Assembly: GCF_006334915.2 (NCBI RefSeq) | Contig: NZ_VDMA02000029.1 | Location: 1 to 64,000 of the forward strand | DNA from: Microbispora catharanthi | GTDB taxonomy: Bacteria > Actinomycetota > Actinomycetes > Streptosporangiales > Streptosporangiaceae | Direction: 5' to 3' | DNA length: 64,000 nt | The notes under the pieces: model-generated | Told to the model about the DNA's origin: nothing | The model's database searches: none | Seen by the model: the letters and a program-made list of their open reading frames with translations, nothing else | Position numbers and translations under genes: made by a program | Part shown: positions 32,401-41,670 of the stretch, piece by piece | How positions within the stretch are numbered: position 1 is the stretch's first letter | Layout of the letters: each line of letters opens with the position of its first letter

Positions 32401-34548
32401 GTGAACGCCACGGGGAAGGTGCTGCGTCTGGCCGCCATGGGAGCGGCGGCGGGCGTGCTGGTCGCGGGGATCGCGCTGCCGGCGGTGGGAGGCGCGGGCG
32501 TCGGGCTGGTGTCGGCCGTTGAAGACGTGGGCCTCCAGCCCCGGGACCTCGCCGAGCCTCCGCTTGCGCAGGTGTCGGTCGTGCAGGACGTGAAGGGCCA
32601 CGAGATCGCCCGGTTCTGGGAGCAGTACCGCGAGGTCGTCCCGCTCGACCAGATCGCGGACATCATGAAGACGGCCATCATCTCGATCGAGGACTACCGG
32701 TTCTACGAGCACGGCCCGATCGACATCGAGGGCACCCTCCGCGCTCTGGCGAAGAACCTGCAGTCGGGCGGGGTGGCCCAGGGCGGCTCCTCCATCACCC
32801 AGCAGTACGTCAAGCAGGTGCTGCTCAACGCCGCCCAGACCGAGGCGGAGAAGAACAAGGCACTGGAGGCGAGCTACGCCCGCAAGCTCAACGAGCTGCG
32901 CTACGCGATGGGCGTGGAGAAGAAGTACTCCAAGGACCAGATCCTGGAGAAGTACCTCAACATCGCCTACTTCGGCGCGGGCGCGTACGGCGTCGAGGCG
33001 GCGGCCAAGCGGTTCTTCGGGGTCAGCGCGAGCGAGCTGACGCTGCCGCAGGCGGCGACGCTGGCGGGTGCCGTGCAGGACCCCAACGCCACCGACCCCA
33101 ACCTGGGCAAGACCAGCCGCGACCGCCTGCTGAAGCGGCGCAACGTCGTGCTCGACCGGATGGCCGAGCTGGGCAAGATCACCAAGGCTCAGGCGGCCGA
33201 GGCGAAGAAGGCCAGGCTCGGCTACAAGGGGACCCCGCTGCCCGGCGGCTGCGAGTCGAGCAGGTATCCGTACTTCTGCGTCTACGTGCGCAACGAGATC
33301 CTCAGCAATCCCGACTTCGGCAAGACGGCCAAGCAGCGCCTGGCGTTCCTCAACCGCGGCGGCCTGACCATCAAGACCACGATCGACCCCGCGATGCAGG
33401 CCGCCGCCGGCAAGGCGATCAGGAAGTGGGTCCACCCGTCCGACGACCCCGTGGCCGCCGAGGCGCTGGTCCAGCCCGGCACCGGGGCGATCAAGGCGAT
33501 GGCCGCGAGCCGTCCGTACGGGACGCGCAAGAGCAGGAACGAGATGTCCTACAACCTCGTGGCCGACGCCGCGCACGGCGGCGGCATCGGCTTCCAGGCC
33601 GGCTCGACCTTCAAGACGTTCACCCTGCTCACCGCGCTGAAGCAGGGCATGAAGATCAGCGACGGGTTCAGCGCGGGCGCCGGCTACACCGCGCCGGCCT
33701 ACGCGACGTTCAAGAACTGCGCGGGCAAGCCCATCGGCGACCCGGGCCATACGGTCACCAACGACGAGGGGTCGCCCGGCTGGCTGACCCTGCAGACCGG
33801 CACCTGGCACTCGGTCAACACGTTCTTCATGATGCTGGAGCAGCGGGTCGGGCTCTGCGAGGTGATCAAGACGGCCAAGTCGCTGGGCATCCACCGCTCC
33901 GACGGCAACCCGCTCAGTGAGTTCGAGACGTTCACGCTCGGCATCAACGAGATGGACCCCGTGACCGTCGCCAACGCGTACGCCGCGATCGGCGCGCGCG
34001 GCAAGTACTGCGCGCCGATGGCGATCACGCAGATCACCGAAAGCACCGGAAAGACCACCGACTTCGCGCCCAAGTGCCGTCAGGCCCTCGACCCCGAGGT
34101 GGCGGACGCGGCGGCGCACGTGCTGACCGGTGTCCTGACCAAGGGCACGATGGCGGCCGTCGGCGGCATCGGGCGCGACGCGGCGGGCAAGACCGGGACC
34201 AACGACGAGTCCTCCTCCGCCTGGTTCGCCGGGTTCACCCCCGACCTCGCCGGCGCGGTCAGCCTCGGCGACCCCCGTGGCACGTCGAAGTACAAGCTGA
34301 ACGGCGTGACGATCGGCGGTCGTTACTACGGCTCGGTGTTCGGCGCCAGCGTTCCCGGGCCGATCTGGAAGGACACCATGCTGAGCGCGCTGCGCGGCGT
34401 GCCGCCGACGAAGTTCGCGCCGGTCGATGGCGAACGGTTCGGCGGCTGCGGCGACAGTTGCCGGGGCCTGGTGTCCGTGACGCCTCCGACGGGGGGCGGT
34501 GGTCCGACGGGAGGCGGCGACTCTCCGGTCACGGTCCTGCCCAACTGA
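32401..34548 (+). CDS. Bifunctional penicillin-binding protein (class A, transglycosylase/transpeptidase)
   Basis: A 715-aa cell-wall synthase anchored by an N-terminal helix (around 8-30). The GT51 domain (around 60-240) has the catalytic Glu97 in IEDYRFYEHG and QGGSSITQQYVKQ (127-139). The transpeptidase domain (around 330-660) has S402-T-F-K405, S471-V-N473 and K597-T-G-T. The tail is Gly/Pro-rich. GTG 32401 is preceded by GGGGGAGGA. It polymerises and cross-links peptidoglycan. It sits just after a class A beta-lactamase, whose gene ends at a terminator, so the two are probably separate units. Confidence 0.92.
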   Translation: MNATGKVLRLAAMGAAAGVLVAGIALPAVGGAGVGLVSAVEDVGLQPRDLAEPPLAQVSVVQDVKGHEIARFWEQYREVVPLDQIADIMKTAIISIEDYRFYEHGPIDIEGTLRALAKNLQSGGVAQGGSSITQQYVKQVLLNAAQTEAEKNKALEASYARKLNELRYAMGVEKKYSKDQILEKYLNIAYFGAGAYGVEAAAKRFFGVSASELTLPQAATLAGAVQDPNATDPNLGKTSRDRLLKRRNVVLDRMAELGKITKAQAAEAKKARLGYKGTPLPGGCESSRYPYFCVYVRNEILSNPDFGKTAKQRLAFLNRGGLTIKTTIDPAMQAAAGKAIRKWVHPSDDPVAAEALVQPGTGAIKAMAASRPYGTRKSRNEMSYNLVADAAHGGGIGFQAGSTFKTFTLLTALKQGMKISDGFSAGAGYTAPAYATFKNCAGKPIGDPGHTVTNDEGSPGWLTLQTGTWHSVNTFFMMLEQRVGLCEVIKTAKSLGIHRSDGNPLSEFETFTLGINEMDPVTVANAYAAIGARGKYCAPMAITQITESTGKTTDFAPKCRQALDPEVADAAAHVLTGVLTKGTMAAVGGIGRDAAGKTGTNDESSSAWFAGFTPDLAGAVSLGDPRGTSKYKLNGVTIGGRYYGSVFGASVPGPIWKDTMLSALRGVPPTKFAPVDGERFGGCGDSCRGLVSVTPPTGGGGPTGGGDSPVTVLPN

Positions 34549-34558
34549 TCCTGCCCGA

Positions 34559-34900
34559 TCAGCCGGAGTCGTCCAGCGCGTCGGCCGTGTCGAGGACGCG
34601 GAACAGCCGGGTCAGGTTCGTCCAGCGGAGGATCCGCAGCACCTGGCCGGCCGGCGCGATGAGGGCGAGGTCGCCGTTCCTGTCGCGCAGGGCGTGCACC
34701 AGGCGCACGAGCAGCCCCACGCCCGTGGTGTCGATGAACCGCACCTCGCTGAGGTCGATGGCCAGCCACGGGCCGTGGGCCTCGATCTGGGTGAGCAGCG
34801 GCTCGCGCAGGTGCCGCACCGCGTGGAGATCCAGCTCTCCGCGCAGCCCGAGCACCCACCAGCGGGTGGGGGCCGGGGGTTGTGCCGTCCACGTCTCCAC
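34559..34900 (-). CDS. STAS-domain anti-sigma factor antagonist
   Basis: A 113-aa SpoIIAA-like protein. The STAS core has GELDLHAVRHLRE and LAIDLSEVRFIDTTGVGLLV. The regulatory phosphosite, usually DSS or DST, reads DTT here, so a Thr would be phosphorylated. It should bind a partner anti-sigma kinase, but none is adjacent. GTG 34900 gives the normal domain length. An ATG at 35074 would add a 58-residue Pro/Arg-rich leader of doubtful reality. It converges on the PBP gene with a 10-bp gap. Confidence 0.8.
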   Translation of the reverse strand: METWTAQPPAPTRWWVLGLRGELDLHAVRHLREPLLTQIEAHGPWLAIDLSEVRFIDTTGVGLLVRLVHALRDRNGDLALIAPAGQVLRILRWTNLTRLFRVLDTADALDDSG

Positions 34901-35110
34901 GGTGGTTCCCTTCGCTCTCCTTGGCGCCGGGGACCACCGGGGGAGCGGGACGGGGAGGTCCGGGGCGACCGGCGAAGCGCTTCGATCGACGCGCCGAGTG
35001 ACCGTACGAGCTGAGCCGTACTCAGGGTAACAATCCCCCTCCGGTGCGTCGATCAGGTGAGGCAAAGCTTCCATGGTCAGGAAAGAGACGAGTGGCTATT
35101 GTCACGATCC

Positions 35111-35638
35111 ATGGGGGTTAACCGCGCGCTCAGGCGTCGACTGGTTCTGATCGGGGGAATCGTCGCGCTGGCCGCCGCGGGATCCGCGCCGCTCAACGAG
35201 GAGCTGTCCAGGGCCGTCGCCGTCGCGTACGCCGCCCAGGGGGCTCTGCCGTACTCGTGGGGTGGGGGACACGCGACGCGGCCGGGGCCGTCGAAGGGGA
35301 CCTGCCGGGGGTACAGCGGCTCGGTCATGCCCTGTCCGGCGAGCCGGACGCGCGGCTTCGACTGCTCGGGGTTCACCCGATGGGTGTACGACCTGGCGTT
35401 CGGCGACGACGTGCTCGGTCCAGGCAACACCGACGATCACATCGGTCGGCTGAGCCGGGTCGGCGTGCCGCAACCCGGCGACCTGGTCTTCTACGGCAGG
35501 CGCGGCAGAACCCACCACGTCGGGGTGTATGTCGGAGGCGGCAAGATGATCAACGCGTTCGCCACCGGGACGCGCATCCGCATGGACGACGTGTCCGTGC
35601 TGGATGACCTGCTCGGTTACTACCACTACCGAACCTGA
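35111..35638 (+). CDS. NlpC/P60-family peptidoglycan endopeptidase
   Basis: A 175-aa secreted Cys peptidase. A signal or anchor helix covers 8-30. The NlpC/P60 domain has catalytic Cys in RGFDCSGFTRWVYD (around residue 81) and His in RTHHVGVYVGGGKM (around 138). Two extra Cys in GTCRGYSGSVMPCPASR may form a disulfide. The ATG at 35111 is chosen because upstream in-frame codons to 35057 add no signal-like sequence. It cleaves gamma-D-Glu-mDAP type bonds. It ends 20 bp before the SARP regulator. Confidence 0.87.
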   Translation: MGVNRALRRRLVLIGGIVALAAAGSAPLNEELSRAVAVAYAAQGALPYSWGGGHATRPGPSKGTCRGYSGSVMPCPASRTRGFDCSGFTRWVYDLAFGDDVLGPGNTDDHIGRLSRVGVPQPGDLVFYGRRGRTHHVGVYVGGGKMINAFATGTRIRMDDVSVLDDLLGYYHYRT

Positions 35639-35658
35639 TCCCTATGCTTGCCGCCGTT

Positions 35659-38600
35659 ATGGTGAAAGTGCGGGTTTTGGGGCGAATCACGGCGGAGGTC
35701 GACGGGCGCCCCGCGGACCTCGGGACCTCGCTCCAGCGCGCCGTGCTGGCCCGGCTGGTCTGCGCCCAGGGACACGTGGTGTCGACCGACCGGTTCGTCG
35801 ACGACCTGTGGAGGGGCCAGCCTCCGCCGCGCGCGCTGGGCGCGCTCCAGGTCTACGTCTCCAATCTCCGGCGGGCACTGGAGCCGGGCCGCGCCCCCCG
35901 CGCCGCCGCCCGCGTGCTGGTCAGCGCCCCACCCGGCTATCGGCTGGCGCTGGAGCCCGGCGACGTGGACGCCTGGCGCCTCCCCCGGCTGGTCGAGTCC
36001 GCCGCCGGCCTGCTCAACGAGGGGCGGCACGCGCGGGCGCTCGAGGTCGTGGACGAGGCGCTGGCGCTGTGGACCGGCCAGGCGTACGCGGAGTTCGGCG
36101 AGGAGGAGTGGGCCGTCCCCGAGGTGGTCCACCTGGACGAGCTCCGGGCGGTCGCGGTGGAGTATCGCGCCGAGGCCGGGCTCGCACTCGGCCGCCACGC
36201 CGAGGTCGTCCCCGAGCTGGAGCGTCACCTCACCGCCCATCCCCTGCGCGAGAACGCCGTACGGCTGCTCGCGCTCGCCTACTACCGGGCCGGGCGGCAG
36301 GGGGAGGCGCTGGCGGTCCTGCGCAGGACGCGCGACCTGCTCGCCGACCAGCTCGGCGTCGATCCCGGGCCCGCCCTGCGCGCGCTGGAGGCGGACATCC
36401 TCGCGCAGGCCGAGTCGCTCGACGCGACCCCCGTGGTCCGGGCGGCCTCTGCGCGCGTGGTCCCCGCCCCGCCGCCCGCCCAGGAACCCGTCCAGGAGCC
36501 CGTCCGCATGGTCGGCCGTACGGCCGAGCTGTCCCGGCTGGCCGCCGCGGCGGAGCGGGCCCGGGCCGGTTTCCGCATCGCCTGGCTCGGCGGCGAGGCG
36601 GGCTCGGGCAAGAGCACCCTGGCCGACGCGCTCGTGCGACGCCTGGCGGCCGGCGGCTGGCAGACCGTGGTCGGGCGCTGCCCCGAGACGACCGGCGGCG
36701 TGCCGCCCGCGTGGGCGTGGAGCGAGGTGCTGCGAGAGCTGTCCGCCCGAACCCGGGACCGCGGCCCGGCTGGCGCCCCTGCTGACCGACGACGCCGCGC
36801 CCGTGGGCCAGTTCTGGCTGGCGCGGGCGGCCGGCGACTATCTGGAGGGCGTGCCGGGACCGCTGCTGATCGTGCTGGAGGACGTGCACCGGGCCGACGA
36901 GGAGACCCTCCAGCTCCTGCGCCACCTCGCCGGCCGCCTGGCGCGGACGCCGGTCCTCGTCCTGCTGACACACCGGCCGGCCGAGGCCGGCGACGACCTG
37001 ACGGCCACCGGGGCGGCGCTCGCCGTGCAGGCGGTGGAGAACATCACCCTGGGCGGCCTCGGCGAACGCGAGGTGGCCAGGCTGCTCGCCGAACGTTCCG
37101 GCACGGAGGTCGACGAGGCCACGGTGCGCACGGTCACCGAGCGGAGCGGCGGCAACCCGCTGTTCGTGACCGAGACGGCTCGGCTGCTCGCGGTGGACGG
37201 CCCGTCGGCGGCCCACGCGCTGCCGCCCGGCGTGCGCGACCTCATCCGCAGGCGTCTCGCCCGGCTGCCCGCGACGGCCCAGACGACGTTGCGCAACGCC
37301 GCGGTTCTCGGCCGGGAGGCCGACGCGGACGTGCTGATCGCCATGCCGGGAGCCGACGAGGAGACCGTGCTCGACGGCCTGGAGGCGGGCGTGCTGTCCG
37401 GCCTGCTGGAGGAGCCGCGCCCCGGCCGCGTCCGGTTCGCCCACGTGCTCGTCCGCGAGACGCTGTACGAGGACATCCCGCGGCTGCGCCGTACGCGGAT
37501 GCACGGCAAGGTCCTGGCGGCGCTCGAGCGGGTCCGCCCCGGCGACGTGGGGGCGCTCGGGCACCACGCGCTCGCCGCCGCGACCACCGCGACCGCCCTC
37601 ACGGCGGCCGAGTACGCGGCGCGGGCCGCCGGGCAGGCGACCGCCCTGTACGCGCACAAGGAGGCGGCGGCGCTGCTGGAGGGCGCGCTCGGCGCACTCG
37701 ACCTGGTGAGTGGAGGGGCCGGCGACGCGTCCCGGGACGTCCGCCTCGACCTCCTGTGCCGCCTGGTGTCCGCGCAGTCGCACGCGGGCGACGTGATCAC
37801 TGCGGTGCGCAACCGGACGAAGGCGCTCGCGGTGGCCCGCCAGATGGGGGATCGCGGCGCGGTGGCGCGGGCGGTGTCATCGCTCGACGCGCCGGTCATC
37901 TGGACCATCCAGCCCGACCGCGCGCTCGACGCCGATCTCGTCGGGGCGATCGAGGAGTCGCTGCCCGCGGAGGCAGGGGAGCTGCGCTGCCGGATGCTCG
38001 TCGCCCTCTGCCACGCGCTCGAAGGACACGACGCGGAGCGCATCGAGGCGGCGAGTGCGGAGGCGCTGGCGATCGCGGACGCCCTCGGCGACCTTCGCCT
38101 GCGGTGCATGGCGCTCAACGGCCGCTACTGGGTCTGCCTGACCCCGGACAGGCGGGACGACCTGGAGACGCTCGGGCACGATCTGCTGGCCGCCTCGGCC
38201 GCCGCCGGGCTCCTCGGCTACCAGACGCTCGGCCACTTCTCGCTGCTCATGGTCGCGCTCAGCCGCAACGACTGGACCACGGCCCGCCGGCACGCCGACA
38301 AGGCCATGGAGCTGTCGACGAGTGGCCAGCTCGGCCTGGCCCTCGGCATCCTCGCCTTCCTCGACGCCCTTCACCTGCTGGTCAGGGGGGAGTTCGAGCG
38401 GGCCGAGAGCGTCTACACGCAGCTCGGGGAGCGGCTGGCCAGCACCGGTGACGCCAACGGCGCGATGGTGGGGACGGTCGGCCGCTTCGTGGTCAAGCTG
38501 GCCGCGGGGCGGGTCCACGAGTCGGTGGAGGAGCTCGCCGCTCTGTGGGAACGCCTGCCGCAGGACGCGGGCGAGCTGTACACGCGGGCGCTCGCCGGGG

Positions 38601-38959
38601 CCGGCCGCCTGGAGGAGGCCCGCGTGGTGTGGGCCTCCGCGCGCGTCCCCCGCCAGGACTACTACTGGCTCGTGTTCATGTCCCTGCGTGCGGACAACGC
38701 GATCGCGCTCGGCCATCGAGGGGCGGCCGAGGAGTGCTACCGCCTGCTGCTGTCGTCCGACGGCGAGCTGGCCGGCCTGCACTCGGGCTCGGTCACGCTC
38801 GGGCCGGTCGCGCACACGCTCGGCGACCTCGCGGCGTTCCTGGGCCGGCCCGGCGACGCCGAGGCCCACTACATGCGGGCCGCCGAGGTCGCCCGGCAGG
38901 TCGGCTCCCCGCATTGGGAGGAGGCCGCCCGCCGGGCGCTCACGCGGCACCGAAGATGA
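35659..38959 (+). pseudogene. SARP/AfsR-type regulator with NTPase and TPR domains, split by a one-base frameshift
   Basis: The first frame (from ATG 35659) has a winged-helix Trans_reg_C domain (KVRVLGRITAEVDGRPADL, VLARLVCAQGHVV), a BTAD domain (around 98-245) and a Walker A at GGEAGSGKSTL, then loses homology near 36745. The +1 frame resumes at once with TAARLAPLLTDDAAPVGQFW, the Walker B LLIVLEDVHRAD, and TPR-like repeats to 38959 (an ORF from GTG 36803). Dropping one C in the CCC at 36746-36748 restores a continuous protein of about 1099 aa. The gene is either genuinely broken or an assembly error. Intact members activate secondary metabolite clusters. Its end overlaps the convergent hemerythrin gene by 20 bp. 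Confidence 0.8.
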
Positions 38960-39560
38960 GCCGCTCGCGGCGGAGGTGGGCGCGGCGCATCAGCGCCAGC
39001 ATGACGACCAGGACCGGCCCGGCCAGCTTGCGCAGCTCCGCCAGCTCCTCCGGCCGCGCGTGCTGCTCGATCCTGGGCAGCTCGAAGCGCACGTCGCCGC
39101 CCTTGCGGACGTGCTGCTCCATCACCTCCCAGTCCTTGCCGGAGACGTGCCGCATGATGATCGGGAAGATCGTGCGCTCCTCCTCCTGGATGTGCTCGTC
39201 GAGCAGGTCGGCCAGCCGGCGCAGCGGCTTGGCCAGCTCGGCCGGGTCGCCCGCGACCGCCTGGATCTCCTCAAGCAGCGGGTCGAGCTCGGAGTGGTCC
39301 TCGCTCAGCTCGCTCAGGTCGATCTCGGCGCCCGCCGAGCGGACGAGCAGCGGCCACAGGTGGTCGTCCTCCGCCTTGTGGTGGTGGTGGATGCCGCGGC
39401 ACAGCTTGGTCGCATACTCGCGGATGGCGGCGGCGCGATCCGGGCCGCACGGCTGTCGGCCCGCGGCGATCTCGGCGGTGACGTCGGCCAGGCGCCGGGA
39501 GTCGGTGCGCATCGCCCGGTGCGCGATGCGGAAGCCCAGCAGGTTGGGGGTGTCGGACAT
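38940..39560 (-). CDS. Hemerythrin-domain protein
   Basis: A 206-aa four-helix protein. Diiron ligands fit HRAM (around residue 14), HHHHKAEDDHLWP (58-70), EDHSELDP (around 86-93) and LDEHIQEEERTIFP (around 119-132). It likely senses or stores O2 or NO, or acts in oxidative-stress defence. A C-terminal segment LVVMLALMRRAHLRRE is moderately hydrophobic. It converges with the SARP gene. Upstream there are TCTTAA direct repeats in the promoter region near 39640. Confidence 0.85.
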   Translation of the reverse strand: MSDTPNLLGFRIAHRAMRTDSRRLADVTAEIAAGRQPCGPDRAAAIREYATKLCRGIHHHHKAEDDHLWPLLVRSAGAEIDLSELSEDHSELDPLLEEIQAVAGDPAELAKPLRRLADLLDEHIQEEERTIFPIIMRHVSGKDWEVMEQHVRKGGDVRFELPRIEQHARPEELAELRKLAGPVLVVMLALMRRAHLRRERLIFGAA

Positions 39561-39705
39561 CGGAAGACCCTTCGTGAACGTGGGGAACGGTGGTGCGTCA
39601 CGCTCACTGTGCGGCCCCGCACTTGGGGTCGATTAAGACCCTACTTAAGACGATTCCCATGGGACGGGAGATAGACGTGGGGAGAAGCCGATAGCTTGTT
39701 CCCCT

Positions 39706-39915
39706 ATGGACAGCCGATGGGTGGGACCGGACGGATACGAGATCGTCCCCGCGTACCGCCGCGACCGCCAGGTGCTGCGGGTGCGGCGCAACGGTCAGGT
39801 GGTCGCCGACTGTCTCTCGGTCGAGGAGGTCGCCCGGTATGTCGACCTCGCCGACCTCTGCGAGGTGATCCCGCTGCCCGCCAGGGCCGGTGACGCCCGT
39901 ACGGCCGTCAAATAG
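39706..39915 (+). CDS. Small conserved-looking hypothetical protein
   Basis: A 69-aa protein (MDSRWVGPDGYEIVPAYRRD...). Its strongly G/C-biased third positions and a start close to a TATAGC-like element at 39689 support coding. It has no membrane segment or known motif; a short beta-hairpin followed by the helix SVEEVARYVDLADL suggests a compact DNA- or protein-binding fold. Function unknown. It lies 60 bp upstream of the lipoprotein gene in the same direction. Confidence 0.6.
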   Translation: MDSRWVGPDGYEIVPAYRRDRQVLRVRRNGQVVADCLSVEEVARYVDLADLCEVIPLPARAGDARTAVK

Positions 39916-39974
39916 CCTGGTCACAGGCGTAACGGCGGCGGGCCCTGGGCACTCAGAGTGCCGAGGGGGAATCG

Positions 39975-40406
39975 ATGCGCCTGCCTGTCCGTCTGCCTGT
40001 CTGTCTGCCTGTCACCGTCACCGTGCTCTGCGTCGCCGCCGGCGGCTGCGGGTCGGCGCCCACGGCCCAACCGGCCGAGACGCCGGTGTACGTGCTCAAC
40101 CTCCAGAACTCCGAGCGGGGCAGGGCCGAGCAGCGGCCGGCGAACCTCGTGCTCTCGGAGTTCAGCACGATGAGCGGGGTCACCTGGCGGACCTGGGGGC
40201 CGACCCGGGCGACCGGCGCGGGCAGGCTCAGCGGCACGTGGTGCCTGCCCGAGTGCGCGGACGCGCCGTACGCCGCCACGGTGACGCTGAGCAGCGTGAT
40301 CCCGGTCAAGGGCAAGGGGTACTTCAGCCGGTACGCGGTCACGGCCGACGTGCCCGTCCGGCACCGTCCCGAGGCCGATCTGTCCGGGGTGCTGCCGACG
40401 CCCTGA
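39975..40406 (+). CDS. Putative lipoprotein with repetitive signal peptide
   Basis: A 143-aa exported protein. The signal peptide MRLPVRLPVCLPVTVTVLCV ends in the lipobox AAGGC, with the lipidated Cys near residue 26. The mature part is a small beta-rich domain with Cys in TWCLPECAD. Function unknown. Three nearly identical 12-bp units at 39978-40013 encode RLPV-RLPV-CLPV, an unusual DNA repeat in a signal peptide. It ends 92 bp before the tRNA-Thr gene. Confidence 0.72.
   Translation: MRLPVRLPVCLPVTVTVLCVAAGGCGSAPTAQPAETPVYVLNLQNSERGRAEQRPANLVLSEFSTMSGVTWRTWGPTRATGAGRLSGTWCLPECADAPYAATVTLSSVIPVKGKGYFSRYAVTADVPVRHRPEADLSGVLPTP
39978..40013 (+). repeat. Three tandem 12-bp repeats
   Basis: Units CGCCTGCCTGTC, CGTCTGCCTGTC and TGTCTGCCTGTC lie in frame within the lipoprotein signal peptide. 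Each also contains CTGY-type tetranucleotide periodicity. Confidence 0.85.
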
Positions 40407-40498
40407 ACCGCGCGCCGGAGGGAGATTCGAATTCGCGCGCACCGCCGTGGCCGTGTATGGTTACACCTGTCCGCAGCGCGAGAGCGGCAGGCGGACCC

Positions 40499-40571
40499 GC
40501 CCCTATAGCTCAGTCGGCAGAGCGTCTCCATGGTAAGGAGAAGGTCAACGGTTCGATTCCGTTTGGGGGCT
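40499..40571 (+). tRNA. tRNA-Thr (GGT)
   Basis: A cloverleaf can be drawn: acceptor GCCCCTA/TGGGGGC with one G-U pair, D-arm GCTCAGTCGGCAGAGC, anticodon stem TCTCC/GGAGA with loop ATGGTAA (anticodon GGT), and T-arm AACGG-TTCGATT-CCGTT. CCA is not encoded. Confidence 0.95.
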
Positions 40572-40626
40572 CTAGCCGGAAAGTCCTATCCAAGCAGTGT
40601 TTCTGACTGAGCGCTGCAGGGTGGGG

Positions 40627-40664
40627 CTTTCGGCTTGGTGGGGATGCCTCATCCTCGCCGAAAG
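40627..40664 (+). terminator. Nested hairpin between tRNA-Thr and tRNA-Met
   Basis: CTTTCGGC (40627-40634) pairs with GCCGAAAG (40657-40664), enclosing a second stem GGATG-CCT-CATCC. A likely terminator or processing structure for tRNA-Thr. Confidence 0.5.
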
Positions 40665-40750
40665 ACCGATCTTGATCATGGCTGATCCCGATGCGCGAAT
40701 AGCCGTACAGGTCGGGTATCCTTGCGTGGCCGGATCCAGTTTCCGGCCGA

Positions 40751-40824
40751 GGCGGAGTAGCTCAGTCAGGCAGAGCAAGCGGCTCATAATCGCTGTGTCG
40801 CCGGTTCAAGTCCGGCCTCCGCTA
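40751..40824 (+). tRNA. tRNA-Met (CAT), elongator type
   Basis: Acceptor GGCGGAG/CTCCGCT (terminal G-U), D-arm GCTCAGTCAGGCAGAGC, anticodon stem AGCGG/TCGCT with loop CTCATAA (anticodon CAT), and T-arm GCCGG-TTCAAGT-CCGGC. It lacks the initiator GGG/CCC anticodon-stem pairs, so it is an elongator. CCA is not encoded. Confidence 0.93.
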
Positions 40825-40904
40825 CTACCCTCCCGGGTCACCTGCATAAGGCGATCCCGGTGTGGGTTTGTCCAGTAGTCCCGAACGCAGAAAGGCACTC
40901 CCAC

Positions 40905-41069
40905 GTGGCTGCCGCAGACGTTAGGCCGAAGATCACGTTGGCCTGCCAGGAGTGCAAGCACCGCAACTACATCACGCGGAAGAACCGGCGCAACGACCCG
41001 GATCGGCTTGAGCTGAAGAAGTACTGCCCCAACTGCAAGACGCACCGGGCGCACCGCGAGACCCGCTAG
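40905..41069 (+). CDS. rpmG: 50S ribosomal protein L33
   Basis: A 54-aa protein of the large ribosomal subunit. It begins at GTG 40905 ([20 protein letters not shown]), 12 bp after GAAAGG. Two CxxC pairs (CQEC and CPNC) make it the zinc-binding (C+) form, with the L33 core [20 protein letters not shown]. The tRNA-Met just upstream and MaoC genes downstream are a conserved actinobacterial arrangement. A hairpin follows at 41100. Confidence 0.95.
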   Translation: MAAADVRPKITLACQECKHRNYITRKNRRNDPDRLELKKYCPNCKTHRAHRETR

Positions 41070-41099
41070 ACCACGGACCGGACCGCACGCACTTCCGAC

Positions 41100-41126
41100 A
41101 CCGGCGTTCCCTAGGGGGGCGCCGGT
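41100..41126 (+). terminator. Hairpin terminator after rpmG
   Basis: ACCGGCG (41100-41106) pairs with CGCCGGT (41120-41126), extended by imperfect CGACA/TGTCG, followed by TTGTCGTG. Confidence 0.7.
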
Positions 41127-41218
41127 TTGTCGTGTCCGGAGCGGTGCGGGCCGGTGTCCGCCGGCGTGGGTCTGTTACCGTACGGCCTACCCAGCTCATC
41201 TCTAAGGAGCCCGGCCCG

Positions 41219-41668
41219 ATGCCTTTGAACCGCGATTTCGTCGGGCGGACGTACGAGTCGTCCGCGCCCTACGAGGTCAGCCGCGTGAAGATCAGCGAGT
41301 TCGCCACCGCGATCGGCGACTCCAATCCGATCTACCACGACAGGCGGGCCGCCGTGGCGGCCGGGCACCCGGACGTCGTCGCGCCGCCCACGTTCCCCAT
41401 CGTGTTCAGCCTCTTCGGGACCGGTGACGCGCTCGCCGACCCCGACCTCGGGCTCAACTTCGCGATGGTCGTGCACGGCGAGCAGAGGTTCGAGTACGAG
41501 CGGCCCATTCACGCGGGCGACGAGCTGGTGTGCACCTCGACCGTCGCGGAGATCCGCAGCGTCGGCCGCAACGAGTTCCTGACCCTGCGCAGCGACGTCT
41601 CGACCACCTCGGGTGAGCTGGTCTGCCGGACGTACAACATCATCGTGGAGCGGGGAGGGGCGGCCTGA
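41219..41668 (+). CDS. MaoC-like dehydratase, FAS1-type N-terminal hotdog (HadA-like)
   Basis: A 149-aa hotdog-fold protein. Together with the next gene it should form a heterodimeric (3R)-hydroxyacyl dehydratase or enoyl hydratase, as in the HadAB arrangement. This subunit has the GDSNPIYHD loop and VVAPPTFPIVF segment but is the substrate-tunnel type. ATG 41219 follows AAGGAG. It is 2 bp from the next gene's start and follows rpmG, exactly as in other actinobacteria. Confidence 0.88.
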   Translation: MPLNRDFVGRTYESSAPYEVSRVKISEFATAIGDSNPIYHDRRAAVAAGHPDVVAPPTFPIVFSLFGTGDALADPDLGLNFAMVVHGEQRFEYERPIHAGDELVCTSTVAEIRSVGRNEFLTLRSDVSTTSGELVCRTYNIIVERGGAA

Positions 41669-41670
41669 TC

